DNA from: Flavobacteriales bacterium
GTDB taxonomy: Bacteria; Bacteroidota; Bacteroidia; Flavobacteriales_F; PHOS-HE28
NCBI GenBank assembly: GCA_016717225.1
Contig: JADKGB010000011.1
Span: 62,001 to 126,000, forward strand
Reading direction: 5' to 3'
DNA length: 64,000 nucleotides
The notes under the pieces were generated by a model. That model saw only the letters and a list, made by a program, of their open reading frames with translations, did no database searches and had not been told where the DNA came from. Made by a program: the position numbers and the translations under genes. Of this stretch, positions 9,365 through 18,133 are shown piece after piece (the first letter of the stretch is position 1; each line of letters starts with the position of its first letter).

Positions 9365-10873
9365 GTGGACCTCTACTCGAACAAACAACGTTGGAAGCTG
9401 GTATTGGCACTGGTGGCTTTGGGCATCGTTGGCGCCAGCCTTTGGTACAGCAGTGGAATTGTTGAACGGGTACGCACCGAGGAACGCAAGAAGGTGCAGT
9501 TATGGGCCGAGGCCGTCCGCAATCGGGCGCAGTTGGTGAATTATACCGACTCGCTTTTCAAGCGGTTGCGCGAAGAGGACCATAAAAAAATGGAGCTGTG
9601 GGCCGATGCTCAGACCCGCCTTACCCAGGATGATGCGAACGACCTGAGTTTCTATTTGCGCGTTGTGAGCGACAACACCACCGTGCCGGTGATCATAACC
9701 GACGAGCACGGGGATATGAAGTTCGCTCGCAATCTGGACAAAGGCGTAGAAGAGGATCCGGCGAAGCTTCGAAAAGTGCTTGCGCGCATGAAGAAGCTGC
9801 ATGGCCCGATCGAGATCACCATCGGGAAGGATCTGAAGCAGTATCTGTACTACATGGATTCCCGTATTGTAGCGGAATTGGAAACGGTCATGGACACCAT
9901 CATCCAGAGTTTCATCAGTGAGACGGTCATGAGCTCTGCAACCGTGCCCGTGATCTTCACGGATAGCACACGCTCCCATGTGATCGAGCACAACAACATT
10001 GACACTGCGGTGATCGCGAACGCGGATGCACTGAAGGAACGTATCGCGGAAATGGCGCAAGCCAACACCCCCATTGAATTCACCCTCGCCGGGCTTGGCC
10101 GCAGCTACATCTTCTATGATGAGAGCGCCACTGTAAAACAGTTGCGGTACTACCCTTATGTGATGTTCGGCATCATCGGGTTGTTCCTGCTGGTCAGCTA
10201 TGCGTTGTTCAGCCTGTTCCGCAATGCCGAGCAGAACCAGGTTTGGGTGGGCATGGCGAAGGAGACCGCACACCAGTTGGGCACGCCGCTCAGTTCGCTG
10301 ATGGCCTGGATGGAGTTGTTGAAAAGCAACGGTACCGATCCTTCGGCGGTAACCGAAATGAAGAAGGATGTGGACCGGTTGGAAGTGATCACCGAGCGGT
10401 TCAGCAAGATCGGATCCGCCCCGGACCTCGTTCCGGAAAAGCTCTACCACACCTTGCGCGCTACTGTGCTTTACCTGCGGCCACGACTTCCCGCACGTTC
10501 GAAGATCGACGTGATCGCGCCGCAAAATGTGGATCTCGAAGTGCCACTGAACAGAGCGCTCTTCAGCTGGGTTTTGGAGAATTTGATCCGCAATGCGGTG
10601 GACGCCATGGAGGGTGAAGGATCCATCACCATCGATATTGTTCCCGAAGGCGAGCAAACACACATCGACATTTCTGACACTGGAAAGGGAATGCCTCCTG
10701 CGCAATTCCGGCGCGTGTTCGAACCGGGCTTCACCACCAAGAAACGGGGTTGGGGCCTGGGACTTTCACTGAGCAAGCGCATCATTGAGCAGTACCACGG
10801 GGGCAGGATATTCGTGAAGAAGAGCGCACCGGGGAAGGGGACTACGTTCAGGATATCGCTCAAAACGCATTAG
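9365..10873 (+). CDS. Membrane sensor histidine kinase
   Basis: Two transmembrane segments (about 13-30 and 257-280) flank an extracytoplasmic sensor domain with a charged helical N-terminal part. The phosphoacceptor His303 lies in KETAHQLGTPLSSLMAW. The ATPase motifs are the N box ENLIRNAVDAM, the G1 box DTGKGMPP and the F/G2 region FEPGFTTKKRGWGLGLSL. No HAMP or response regulator is visible and no response-regulator gene is adjacent, so its partner lies elsewhere. The start is GTG. The AsmA-like gene upstream may share the transcript. Confidence 0.92.
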   Translation: MDLYSNKQRWKLVLALVALGIVGASLWYSSGIVERVRTEERKKVQLWAEAVRNRAQLVNYTDSLFKRLREEDHKKMELWADAQTRLTQDDANDLSFYLRVVSDNTTVPVIITDEHGDMKFARNLDKGVEEDPAKLRKVLARMKKLHGPIEITIGKDLKQYLYYMDSRIVAELETVMDTIIQSFISETVMSSATVPVIFTDSTRSHVIEHNNIDTAVIANADALKERIAEMAQANTPIEFTLAGLGRSYIFYDESATVKQLRYYPYVMFGIIGLFLLVSYALFSLFRNAEQNQVWVGMAKETAHQLGTPLSSLMAWMELLKSNGTDPSAVTEMKKDVDRLEVITERFSKIGSAPDLVPEKLYHTLRATVLYLRPRLPARSKIDVIAPQNVDLEVPLNRALFSWVLENLIRNAVDAMEGEGSITIDIVPEGEQTHIDISDTGKGMPPAQFRRVFEPGFTTKKRGWGLGLSLSKRIIEQYHGGRIFVKKSAPGKGTTFRISLKTH

Positions 10874-10932
10874 GTTGAAGAGTCAGCGGTTGTGATCGCG
10901 TTCTGCCAACTCTCCAACAGTTCAACTCTCAA

Positions 10933-12057
10933 ATGTCCGGCCTCTATTTCCACATCCCTTTTTGCAAGCAGGCCTGCACGTATTGCGACTTCCACTTCAG
11001 TACGGACACCAAAAGGCGTAAGGAGGTTGTCGATGCCATGCACATTGAACTCCAGCGTCGAGCTGCTGAACTCGGCAACAAGGGCTTGGGTTCGATCTAT
11101 TTCGGGGGCGGCACCCCCAGCATGCTCTCTGATGACCAGTTGAGGGGTTTCTTGGACGAGGTCCGCAGTCTTTCAACTATCGCACTATCAGCGGAGATCA
11201 CCATCGAGGCAAATCCGGACGATATCACCGAAGAAGTGCTTGCTCAATGGAAGGGCATCGGGATCACACGCGTGAGCTTGGGTACACAGAGTTTCCGCGA
11301 TGATCGTTTGAAGTGGATGGGGCGAGCGCATGATGCGCAACAAGCGCTGCGGAGCATCGACCTGATCTCGAAAGCGGGTTTTGATTCATGGACGATAGAC
11401 CTCATCTATGGCCTACCGGAAATGACGATCGCCGAATGGGATGAGCAACTCACGATCGCATTGGATCACGGTATGCCGCATCTTTCCGCGTACTGCCTAA
11501 CCATTGAAGCGCGCACAGCTTTGCACCACCAAGTGAAGAAGGGCCTGGTGCGACCGGCGAATGATGAAGCACAAGCCGAACAGTTCGACCGGTTGATCGC
11601 CCGCATGGAACTGGCAGGGTTGATCCAATACGAGATCAGCAACTTCGGCAAGGACGGCCATTTTGCGGTGCACAATAGCAATTATTGGAAGGGTGTTCCC
11701 TACATCGGCATTGGGCCCAGTGCGCATTCGTTCGATGGAGTCATGCGCCGTTGGAACGTTTCGAACAACGCCCGATACGTCACTGCGATCGAGAAGAGTG
11801 AACGCTATTGGGAGGAGGAGCACCTCACCCATGCACAGCGGGTGAACGAACGCTTGATGACCGGACTGCGCACCATTTGGGGCGTTGACCTGGGTACCTT
11901 GGGTGATGATGTCTTGGGTCGTGAGGAAAGCACGGTGAAAAAATACATCGACAGCGGCGACCTGTTGGTCCAAGCCGATCGCCTATTGCTCACGGCCAAG
12001 GGCAGGCGCTTTGCTGATCGTATAGCTTCGGACCTGTTTATGAGTTCGATAGAATGA
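10933..12057 (+). CDS. hemW: Radical SAM heme chaperone HemW
   Basis: HemW is a radical-SAM protein related to coproporphyrinogen dehydrogenase; it binds heme and is thought to deliver it to client proteins. The radical-SAM cluster motif is at the very N-terminus: C11-x3-C15-x2-C18 in FHIPFCKQACTYCDF. The GGGTPSML motif (near residue 57) and the HemN/HemW C-terminal domain follow. Its length (374 residues) and the lack of the extra N-terminal CPDH extension favour HemW over HemN. It is preceded by a low-complexity AACTCTCAA-type spacer. Confidence 0.93.
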   Translation: MSGLYFHIPFCKQACTYCDFHFSTDTKRRKEVVDAMHIELQRRAAELGNKGLGSIYFGGGTPSMLSDDQLRGFLDEVRSLSTIALSAEITIEANPDDITEEVLAQWKGIGITRVSLGTQSFRDDRLKWMGRAHDAQQALRSIDLISKAGFDSWTIDLIYGLPEMTIAEWDEQLTIALDHGMPHLSAYCLTIEARTALHHQVKKGLVRPANDEAQAEQFDRLIARMELAGLIQYEISNFGKDGHFAVHNSNYWKGVPYIGIGPSAHSFDGVMRRWNVSNNARYVTAIEKSERYWEEEHLTHAQRVNERLMTGLRTIWGVDLGTLGDDVLGREESTVKKYIDSGDLLVQADRLLLTAKGRRFADRIASDLFMSSIE

Positions 12058-12151
12058 ACACGATCAAAGGCATGATCAACGCATCCTCGTTCACCAATTC
12101 CCCCATGATCATCTGTGGAGGTCCGACCACTTTTGCGGAAACCACCCCTAA

Positions 12152-12195
12152 CCCCTCCTTGTCGGCGCGGCGCGAGGGCGCACGCGCAGGAGGGG
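12152..12195. repeat. Inverted repeat CCCCTCCT...AGGAGGGG with GC-rich loop
   Basis: Perfect 8-bp arms at 12152-12159 and 12188-12195 around a 28-base GC-rich loop, in the gap between hemW and the cyclase gene. It resembles a REP-like palindrome rather than a terminator, since no T tract follows the right arm. Confidence 0.6.
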
Positions 12196-12208
12196 AAAAC
12201 GCATCGTC

Positions 12209-12973
12209 ATGATCGCGGAGATCACGCATCACGGTAAGCGCTTTCGCATCTCGCTCGATGATCCTATCGATCTGAGCTTGCCGCTTGTTGAGAACGCTTC
12301 TGGCCCGCGGGCATGGCATGTTGATCCTGTTCGCATGGAGCCTGTGCGCAGTGGTGATCAGGTGTACACCATAGCCGCAGGCGCTCCGGTCAACTTCCGC
12401 AACATCGCGTTCAACCCGCACGGGCATGGCACGCATACAGAAAGCGTTGGGCACATTACCCCGGAGATCCTGCCGGTCGGCAATTTGCTGCAGCGGTACT
12501 TTTTTGTCGCCCAATTGACCAGCATCCGTCCGCTAGAGCGCCGACATGCGGACGGGCGAACTGATCTGGTGATCACCTTGAACCATTTCCGTGAGGCTAT
12601 TGGCGAGCAAGTCCCAGAAGCGCTCGTTCTGCGCACATTGCCTAATGAGACAAGCAAATGCACGCGCGTGTGGACCGGCACCAACCCGCCCTACATCGAA
12701 GCACAAGCCTGCACCTGGTTGCGAAGTATCGGTGTGAAGCATCTGCTGCTTGACCTGCCCAGTGTGGACCGCGAGAACGATGAAGGCCACCTCGCCGCGC
12801 ACCATGCTTTTTGGGACTTCCCGAAGACGTTGGATACGCAACGCACCATCACCGAAATGATCTTTGTGCCGGACAGTGTTCGCGATGGTACGTTCCTGCT
12901 TGAATTGCAACTGCCGAATTTCAGCAACGATGCGGCGCCAAGCCGCCCCGTCCTCTACGCAATGCTGCCATGA
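12209..12973 (+). CDS. Cyclase/kynurenine formamidase-like hydrolase
   Basis: Metal-dependent amidohydrolase of the cyclase family (kynurenine formamidase/isatin hydrolase fold). The family metal motif HxGTHxDxxxH appears as HGHGTHTESVGH near residue 72, with Glu in place of the usual Asp. A later DLPSVDRENDEGHLAAHH segment fits the C-terminal catalytic part. At 254 residues it is a usual size. The substrate is unknown; no tryptophan catabolism genes are near. It overlaps the next gene by 4 bases (ATGA), so the two are probably translated together. Confidence 0.8.
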   Translation: MIAEITHHGKRFRISLDDPIDLSLPLVENASGPRAWHVDPVRMEPVRSGDQVYTIAAGAPVNFRNIAFNPHGHGTHTESVGHITPEILPVGNLLQRYFFVAQLTSIRPLERRHADGRTDLVITLNHFREAIGEQVPEALVLRTLPNETSKCTRVWTGTNPPYIEAQACTWLRSIGVKHLLLDLPSVDRENDEGHLAAHHAFWDFPKTLDTQRTITEMIFVPDSVRDGTFLLELQLPNFSNDAAPSRPVLYAMLP

Positions 12974-13314
12974 CCCTTGCCGATCTGCAAGCGTATTGCG
13001 CAACCAAAAGTGGTGTTAGCTGGGATACACCCTTTGGCCCGGATGTTCTGGTTTTCCGTGTGGCCGGAAAGATCTTCGCACTGGCGCCTATCGATGCATT
13101 CGTCTCCGTGAACCTGAAATGCGATCCCGAAAAGGCCGTCGACTTGCGAGAGCGGTATGACGGGATAAAACCGGGCTACCACATGAACAAGCAGCATTGG
13201 AACACGGTGGATGTCACGGGCACTGTGCCGCACAGGCTGATCCTGGAATTGGTGGACCACAGCTACGACCTGATACGCGCATCCCTGCCGAAGAAATTGA
13301 GGGACACGCTCTGA
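12970..13314 (+). CDS. MmcQ/YjbR family protein
   Basis: A 114-residue protein of the MmcQ/YjbR family, a small fold of uncertain, possibly DNA-binding, role. Family features are an N-terminal helix ending CATKSGVSWDTPFG, the FRVAGKIFAL strand, the WNTVDV motif and the C-terminal DHSYDLI..SLPKK helix. Its start overlaps the cyclase stop. Confidence 0.85.
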   Translation: MTLADLQAYCATKSGVSWDTPFGPDVLVFRVAGKIFALAPIDAFVSVNLKCDPEKAVDLRERYDGIKPGYHMNKQHWNTVDVTGTVPHRLILELVDHSYDLIRASLPKKLRDTL

Positions 13315-13329
13315 GAGAGTGTGATATTT

Positions 13330-13362
13330 CACGCAGAGACGCCGAGGCGCGGAGGAATGCAA
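13330..13362. repeat. Degenerate tandem repeat (ACGCAGAGACGCCGAGGCGC)
   Basis: Loose 8-bp periodicity (CGCAGAGA / CGCCGAGG / CGCGGAGG) between two convergent genes. Low-complexity boundary sequence with no hairpin. Confidence 0.5.
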
Positions 13363-13466
13363 AGGCTACCCATCCATCAGATCGAAAAAACCACGAGACG
13401 CAGTGTTCCTTCCGAAGCTTTCCAAAACCATAGCCTCTGAGCCGAGCGGCCCAGTTCGACGATCAA

Positions 13467-14543
13467 CTACTTCAGGATCCGCTCGCCTTCTTTCAGGGCA
13501 GGCTGGTTCTTGTTCGCCAATTGCCCGCAGGCCGCATCGATATCCCGGCCACGACTGCGGCGGATACGCGAAAGCACACCCTTGTTCTCGAGGTAGCGTT
13601 GGAACAGCTCCGCCTTCGCTGAAGAGGTCCCTTGGAACTGCCCATCGTCCGTGGTGTTGTACTCGATCAGGTTCACCTTGGCGTGTACGAAACTGCAATA
13701 GCGCACCAACTCTTGTGCGTCTTCCAGCGAATCGTTGAAATCACGGAACAAAATGTACTCGAACGTGACCGTCTTGCGTGTTTTGCGGGCGTAGTAGCGC
13801 AGTGCGTCCAAGAGCTCAGCGAGCGTGTTCTGCTCGTTGATCGGCATAATGCTGCCCCGCTTCTCGTCGTTGGCAGCGTGCAGGCTCAACGCTAGATTGA
13901 AGCGCGCATCGTCATCGGCCAGCTTGCGGATCATTTTGGCGATGCCCGCTGTACTTACCGTGATCCTGCGCGGACTCATGCCCAGGCCGTCCTCTGCGCT
14001 TATGCGCTCTGCGCTGCGAAGTGTATTGGCGTAGTTGAGCAATGGCTCGCCCATGCCCATGTAAACGATGTTGCTGAGCGGTTGTTGGTGGTTGTCCTGG
14101 GCCAGTTTCGCCAATGCAACCACTTGGTCCACGATCTCGCCCGCATCCAAATTCCGCACGCGTTTCAACTTGCCTGTTGCGCAGAACGAACAGGTGAGCG
14201 AACAACCGATCTGTGAACTGATGCAGGCCGTCATCCGTGTGGGCGTGGGGATCAGCACGCCTTCCACGATATGCCCATCCCACGTGCGGAATGCGCATTT
14301 GATGGTGCCGTCGCTGCTTTTCTGTTGCTCGGCAAGCACCAAGGGCCGCAGTAAGGCATGTTCAGCCAACTTCTGGCGCAGATCCTTGCTCAAGTTGCTC
14401 ATCGCGGCGATGCTCGGCGCGTGCTTCTTCCACAGCCATTCCCAGACCTGGGTGGCGCGGTAGGGCTTTTCGCCAAAGCTTGCAACGAGTTTATCGACCT
14501 CTTCTTTGGAGAGTTCGCGGAGGTCGGGTAGTTCGGTGGGCAT
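13467..14543 (-). CDS. rlmN: 23S rRNA (adenine(2503)-C(2))-methyltransferase RlmN
   Basis: Radical-SAM enzyme that methylates C2 of A2503 in 23S rRNA, and A37 of some tRNAs. The cluster motif is C114-x3-C118-x2-C121 (GCSLTCSFCATG). The conserved VYMGMGEPLLNY and SLHAANDEKR segments are present, as is the catalytic Cys near the C-terminus (DIDAACGQL). The start is the ATG at 14543 (MPTELPDLRE), which matches the family; an upstream in-frame ATG at 14633 would add 30 Ser/Pro-rich residues not seen in the family. Confidence 0.96.
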   Translation of the reverse strand: MPTELPDLRELSKEEVDKLVASFGEKPYRATQVWEWLWKKHAPSIAAMSNLSKDLRQKLAEHALLRPLVLAEQQKSSDGTIKCAFRTWDGHIVEGVLIPTPTRMTACISSQIGCSLTCSFCATGKLKRVRNLDAGEIVDQVVALAKLAQDNHQQPLSNIVYMGMGEPLLNYANTLRSAERISAEDGLGMSPRRITVSTAGIAKMIRKLADDDARFNLALSLHAANDEKRGSIMPINEQNTLAELLDALRYYARKTRKTVTFEYILFRDFNDSLEDAQELVRYCSFVHAKVNLIEYNTTDDGQFQGTSSAKAELFQRYLENKGVLSRIRRSRGRDIDAACGQLANKNQPALKEGERILK

Positions 14544-14688
14544 GGGGCAAAGGCTCGACGACAGGGAAGGGCTAAGGCGGCCAAAGGCTCGGCACGATGG
14601 GGAAACTGATGCCGACCCAAGAAAAGGGCCCATTGGAGAGCGGCCTGGATCAACCGTGTATCTTGCATGCCACGTTCATCCCCAGCTA

Positions 14689-15312
14689 TCAGGCGCCTGA
14701 GCCCGGTCCTCGTGCCCTTGCCCTCAATCGCACCTTCGTTCCAGTTCGCTCCACCAATGTCGCCTCATCCGTGAACGCTGGCTCGTAGGGCAACTCGAAC
14801 GCTTCCCGTAACAATGCCACCCGAAAACACTGAGGCGTTTGTACAGCCCTCAACCGCGACCGGTCGAGCGGCTTGCTCGTATCGCCTTCCACCTCACGTA
14901 CCGAAGAACTGATCGGCACCACCGGGATCGCTGCACCGAATTCTTCCGCAGCGCTGAAACAACGCTCGATCAGTTCCACGCTCACCAGTGGACGTACGCC
15001 ATCGTGCACGGCCACAAGGCCCTCGTGCTTTACAGATGCCAGGCCGTTCCGCACCGAATGGAAGCGCTCTTCGCCACCGACCACCACTTCATGTTCGATC
15101 AAGAAGTTGTGACCGATACACAGCGTTTTCCAGATCGTGATCTGCGCTTCCGGAAGCACTACGATGATGGGCATGGCTGGATCATAGCGATGAAAGGCTT
15201 CGATCGTCCAGCATAGGATCGGTTTTCCCTTCAGCAGCATGAACTGCTTGGGTATGGGGCTGCCCATGCGCTTGCCGGAGCCGCCAGCAACAATGATAGT
15301 GTAGTTGTTCAC
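14689..15312 (-). CDS. ispD: 2-C-methyl-D-erythritol 4-phosphate cytidylyltransferase IspD
   Basis: Third step of the MEP isoprenoid pathway: transfers CMP to methylerythritol phosphate. Active-site features are VAGGSGKRMG at residues 8-17 with PKQF following, AVHDGVRPLV near 103 and VQTPQCF near 158. The start is GTG (MNNYTIIVAGG). The C-terminus is odd: after DEATLVERTGTKVRL the reading ends in RARARGPGSGA, and the family's NIKxTTPxDLxxAE segment is absent from all three frames. The protein is therefore about 20 residues short (207). A frameshift or 3' rearrangement is possible. The frame is open upstream into the frameshifted queA, producing a false fusion. Confidence 0.88.
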   Translation of the reverse strand: MNNYTIIVAGGSGKRMGSPIPKQFMLLKGKPILCWTIEAFHRYDPAMPIIVVLPEAQITIWKTLCIGHNFLIEHEVVVGGEERFHSVRNGLASVKHEGLVAVHDGVRPLVSVELIERCFSAAEEFGAAIPVVPISSSVREVEGDTSKPLDRSRLRAVQTPQCFRVALLREAFELPYEPAFTDEATLVERTGTKVRLRARARGPGSGA

Positions 15313-15315
15313 CGC

Positions 15316-15345
15316 CAAGACGCAAAGGACGCCAAGACATCGCCA
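15316..15345. repeat. Low-complexity repeat in the queA-ispD gap
   Basis: The sequence CCAAGACGCAAAGGACGCCA is a degenerate repeat of an ACGC(C/A)AAG-type unit, similar in style to the one at 13330. It lies just upstream of the ispD GTG. Confidence 0.4.
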
Positions 15346-15395
15346 CGTTGCGCAACCGTTGCGCTCGTAGCGTCGTGGCGGCTCAAAAACAACGG

Positions 15396-16446
15396 TTATA
15401 AGATCAACATCGCGTCGCCGTAGCTGTAGAAGCGATATTTCTCCTTCATGGCCACTTTGTATGCGTTGATCACATTGTCGTAACCACCGAAGGCTGCCAC
15501 CATCATGAGCAACGTGCTTTCGGGCATGTGGAAGTTGGTGATCATGCGATCGGCCACACCGAAGTCGTATGGCGGAAAGATGAACTTGTTCGTCCAGCCG
15601 TTGTACGGCTTCATGTGGTTCTCCGTGCTCACACTGCTCTCGATGGCGCGCATCGTCGTGGTGCCCACGCAGCAAACGTGCTTTTTCGCGTCCTTGCTCT
15701 TGTTCACGATGTCGCAAGCCTCTTGTGTGATCAGCACTTGCTCGCTGTCCATCTTGTGCTTGGTGAGGTCTTCCACTTCCACCGGACGGAAGGTGCCAAG
15801 ACCAACGTGCAGCGTTACGCCTGCGAAGTGGATGCCTTTCAGCTCCATGCGCTTCATCAACTCGCGGCTGAAGTGCAGACCGGCAGTTGGAGCAGCTACA
15901 GCACCTTCGTGCTTGGCGTAGATGGTCTGGTAACGCTCGGCGTCGCTGGCCTCGGTCTCGCGCTTGATGTAGCGAGGCAGTGGTGTTTCGCCCATGGCTG
16001 TGATCTGTCGCCTTGAACTCCTCATACGTGCCATCGAACAGGAAACGCAATGTGCGACCACGGCTTGTGGTGTTGTCGATCACTTCGGCTACCAATTCGT
16101 CGTCCTTGCCGAAGTACAGTTTGTTGCCGATGCGGATCTTGCGGGCAGGGTCCACCACCACATCCCACAACAGGCTTTCGCGGTTCAATTCGCGCAGCAG
16201 GAACACTTCGATCTTCGCTCCGGTCTTCTCTTTGTTGCCCCACATGCGTGCAGGGAACACTTTGGTATCGTTCACGATGAAGGTGTCCCCTTCATCGAAG
16301 TAATTGATGATATCCTTGAATTTCTTGTGCTCGATCTTGCCCGTTTTGCGATGCAGGATCATCAACTTGCTACCGTCGCGGTCTTTGGTGGGGTAGAGAG
16401 CGATCTGCTCTTTTGGAACGTCGAACTTGAAGAAGGTCAGTTTCAT
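15396..16446 (-). pseudogene. queA: queA, tRNA preQ1(34) S-adenosylmethionine ribosyltransferase-isomerase, frameshifted
   Basis: QueA adds the ribosyl part of SAM to preQ1 in tRNA, the penultimate queuosine step. The N-terminal half reads from the ATG at 16446 (FDVPKEQIALYPTKDRD, ..VNDTKVFPARM). The C-terminal half continues in another frame (APTAGLHFS, VTLHVGLGTFRPV, TNFHMPESTLLMMV) to the stop at 15396. Joining them needs removal of one base near 16005: ..EEFKAT then ITAMGETPLPRYIK. Everything else looks intact, so either a recent inactivation or a sequencing indel. A promoter-like box lies 43 bases upstream. Confidence 0.9.
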
Positions 16447-16489
16447 GTTGGAGCACGGGCTTACAGGCCCATTTTTGTTTTAAGGGGGC

Positions 16490-16497
16490 CGAAGATA
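16490..16497 (-). promoter_or_regulatory. TATCTTCG, -7-like promoter box for queA
   Basis: Seven of eight match to TAnnTTTG. The 43-base leader between it and the queA ATG contains a small GGGC/GCCC hairpin. Confidence 0.3.
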
Positions 16498-16517
16498 GGT
16501 CGATCGTTAAGGGAGCG

Positions 16518-17243
16518 TTAAGTACCCTGTTCGTCAGGCCTTTGCCGCGTGGATGCCCACTCGTCGAGCCAGGCTGACCACTCTTCCACCGTGCGGGCGT
16601 TGGCGATATCCAGTTCGCCGCTTTTCGTCCGTCTAAGCCCGCAAAGGTGGGCTCCGCAGCCCAATGCTTGGCCAATGTCGTGCGCGAGCGAACGGATGTA
16701 CGTGCCTTTGCTGCAAGCGACGAACAGCTTCACTTCTGGGCCGTTGAACTCCAACAGCTCCAGCCGATCGATACGAACAGCCACATGGAGCATTTCGACC
16801 GGCCTTCCCCAGCGGACCAATTTGTAGCCACGTTCACCTTCGAACCGCTTCGCTGAAAAATTCGGTGGTCTTTGCTGGATGTCGCCGAGGAATGAGGTCA
16901 AGGCATCGCGGATATCCGCTTCCGTCACATGTTCCCATGATCTTGTTTCCAGAATGGGCGTTTCCGCATCGTAACTGGCAGTGGTTTCGCCGAGGCGCAA
17001 TGTGGCGGTGTAGGCCTTGTCCTGTCCGGTGAGATCGGGCAGCGCCTTCGTCATTTTACCGGTACCGATGATCAGCAGCCCGGTGGCAAGCGGATCCAGT
17101 GTGCCGGCGTGCCCAACTTTTACCCGATGCCCGCAAAGCTTGTGCAATGCGCTGCGGATCTTGGCGACAACGTTGAAGCTCGTCCATGTGATAGGCTTGT
17201 CCACGAGCAGTATGGCGCCCGCTTCTGGATCCAAAGTCTCCAT
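16518..17243 (-). CDS. truB: tRNA pseudouridine(55) synthase TruB
   Basis: Makes pseudouridine 55 in the T-loop of tRNA. The catalytic Asp is in HAGTLDPLATG (near residue 46). KPITWTSF (near 16), the RPPNFSAKR region and KGTYIRSLAHDIG (near 185) are also family motifs. The start is the ATG at 17243, 2 bases after the uppP stop; a longer in-frame reading to 17423 would lie inside uppP and has no family similarity. The tight spacing indicates an operon uppP-truB, with queA and ispD downstream. Confidence 0.95.
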   Translation of the reverse strand: METLDPEAGAILLVDKPITWTSFNVVAKIRSALHKLCGHRVKVGHAGTLDPLATGLLIIGTGKMTKALPDLTGQDKAYTATLRLGETTASYDAETPILETRSWEHVTEADIRDALTSFLGDIQQRPPNFSAKRFEGERGYKLVRWGRPVEMLHVAVRIDRLELLEFNGPEVKLFVACSKGTYIRSLAHDIGQALGCGAHLCGLRRTKSGELDIANARTVEEWSAWLDEWASTRQRPDEQGT

Positions 17244-17245
17244 CG

Positions 17246-18040
17246 CTACAGGATGGAGAGGTTCACGCCCGCTCCGATCAATGCCAGAAGCACAAGGCCT
17301 AGAATGATGCGGTACCAGCCGAACGCCGCGAACCCGTGTTTGGTGAGGAAGCCGACAAACCCGCGAATGGCGATAATGGCAACAACGAATGCCACCAGGT
17401 TGCCAATGCCGAAAAGCGTCCAATGTTCGCGGGTGAAAACGCCGCCATCAGAGATATAGTCCCACAGGCTTTTCGCTGTGGCCGCGAACATCGTTGGAAC
17501 CGCCAGCAGGAATGAGAATTCGGCAGCCTGCTTGCGCGAAAGTTTTTGGGTAAGGCCACCGATGATCGTGGCTGCACTTCGACTTACACCGGGCACCATC
17601 GCGATCACTTGGAAGCAGCCGATCAAGAATGCGTTCTTCCACGTGATAGGCTCAGGCCGGTCTTCGCCATCGTGCGGGAAAAGACGATCGATGAATAGGA
17701 ACAAGATGCCACCCAGAAGGAGCGTTGCCGCAACCACGGTGACGTTCTCCAGTAAAAGGTCGATGCTGCTCTTCAATAGCAAACCCGCAATGGCCGCCGG
17801 AATAAACCCAACGAACAGCATCGGGTAAACGGACAGGTTCTCGAAGAATCGCCGCCAGTACAGCACCACTACGCTCAGGATCGCACCGAATTGGATAGCC
17901 ACCGTGAACACCTTCACGAAATCGTTGGCGGCAATGCCCATGATCGAACTTCCGATGATCATATGCCCAGTGCTGCTCACCGGAAGGAACTCGGTGAGGC
18001 CCTCGATGATGGCGAGTATGATGGCGTGCAGGATGTTCAC
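17246..18040 (-). CDS. uppP: Undecaprenyl-diphosphatase UppP (BacA)
   Basis: Inner-membrane phosphatase that recycles undecaprenyl diphosphate to the monophosphate carrier used for peptidoglycan and surface glycans. Two conserved motifs are present: EGLTEFLPVSSTGHMI (residues 13-28) and the P-loop-like PGVSRSAATI (near residue 150). About seven hydrophobic segments; 264 residues is standard. The start is ATG (MNILHAII). It heads the tightly packed uppP-truB pair. Confidence 0.96.
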   Translation of the reverse strand: MNILHAIILAIIEGLTEFLPVSSTGHMIIGSSIMGIAANDFVKVFTVAIQFGAILSVVVLYWRRFFENLSVYPMLFVGFIPAAIAGLLLKSSIDLLLENVTVVAATLLLGGILFLFIDRLFPHDGEDRPEPITWKNAFLIGCFQVIAMVPGVSRSAATIIGGLTQKLSRKQAAEFSFLLAVPTMFAATAKSLWDYISDGGVFTREHWTLFGIGNLVAFVVAIIAIRGFVGFLTKHGFAAFGWYRIILGLVLLALIGAGVNLSIL

Positions 18041-18133
18041 CGCTGGGCGTTAGGGGGCGCGAAGAAAGTCGAAGGGATCAGACCGGCGAGGCCTTTAAGG
18101 ACGGAACGTGGTGCAAAGGGAACGAAGTAACTC

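Noticed and set aside
9500..10705. 401-residue open frame on the minus strand
   Set aside because: Antisense of the histidine kinase with intact H, N and G boxes.
14689..16446. 585-residue QueA-IspD fusion protein
   Set aside because: Artefact: a frameshift in queA places its 5' part in frame with ispD. The region between translates to low-complexity sequence, while the true QueA C-terminus is in another frame.
16447..16490. preQ1 riboswitch in the queA leader
   Set aside because: The GGGC/GCCC hairpin lacks the C-rich loop and A-rich tail of a preQ1 class I aptamer; too little to support a riboswitch.
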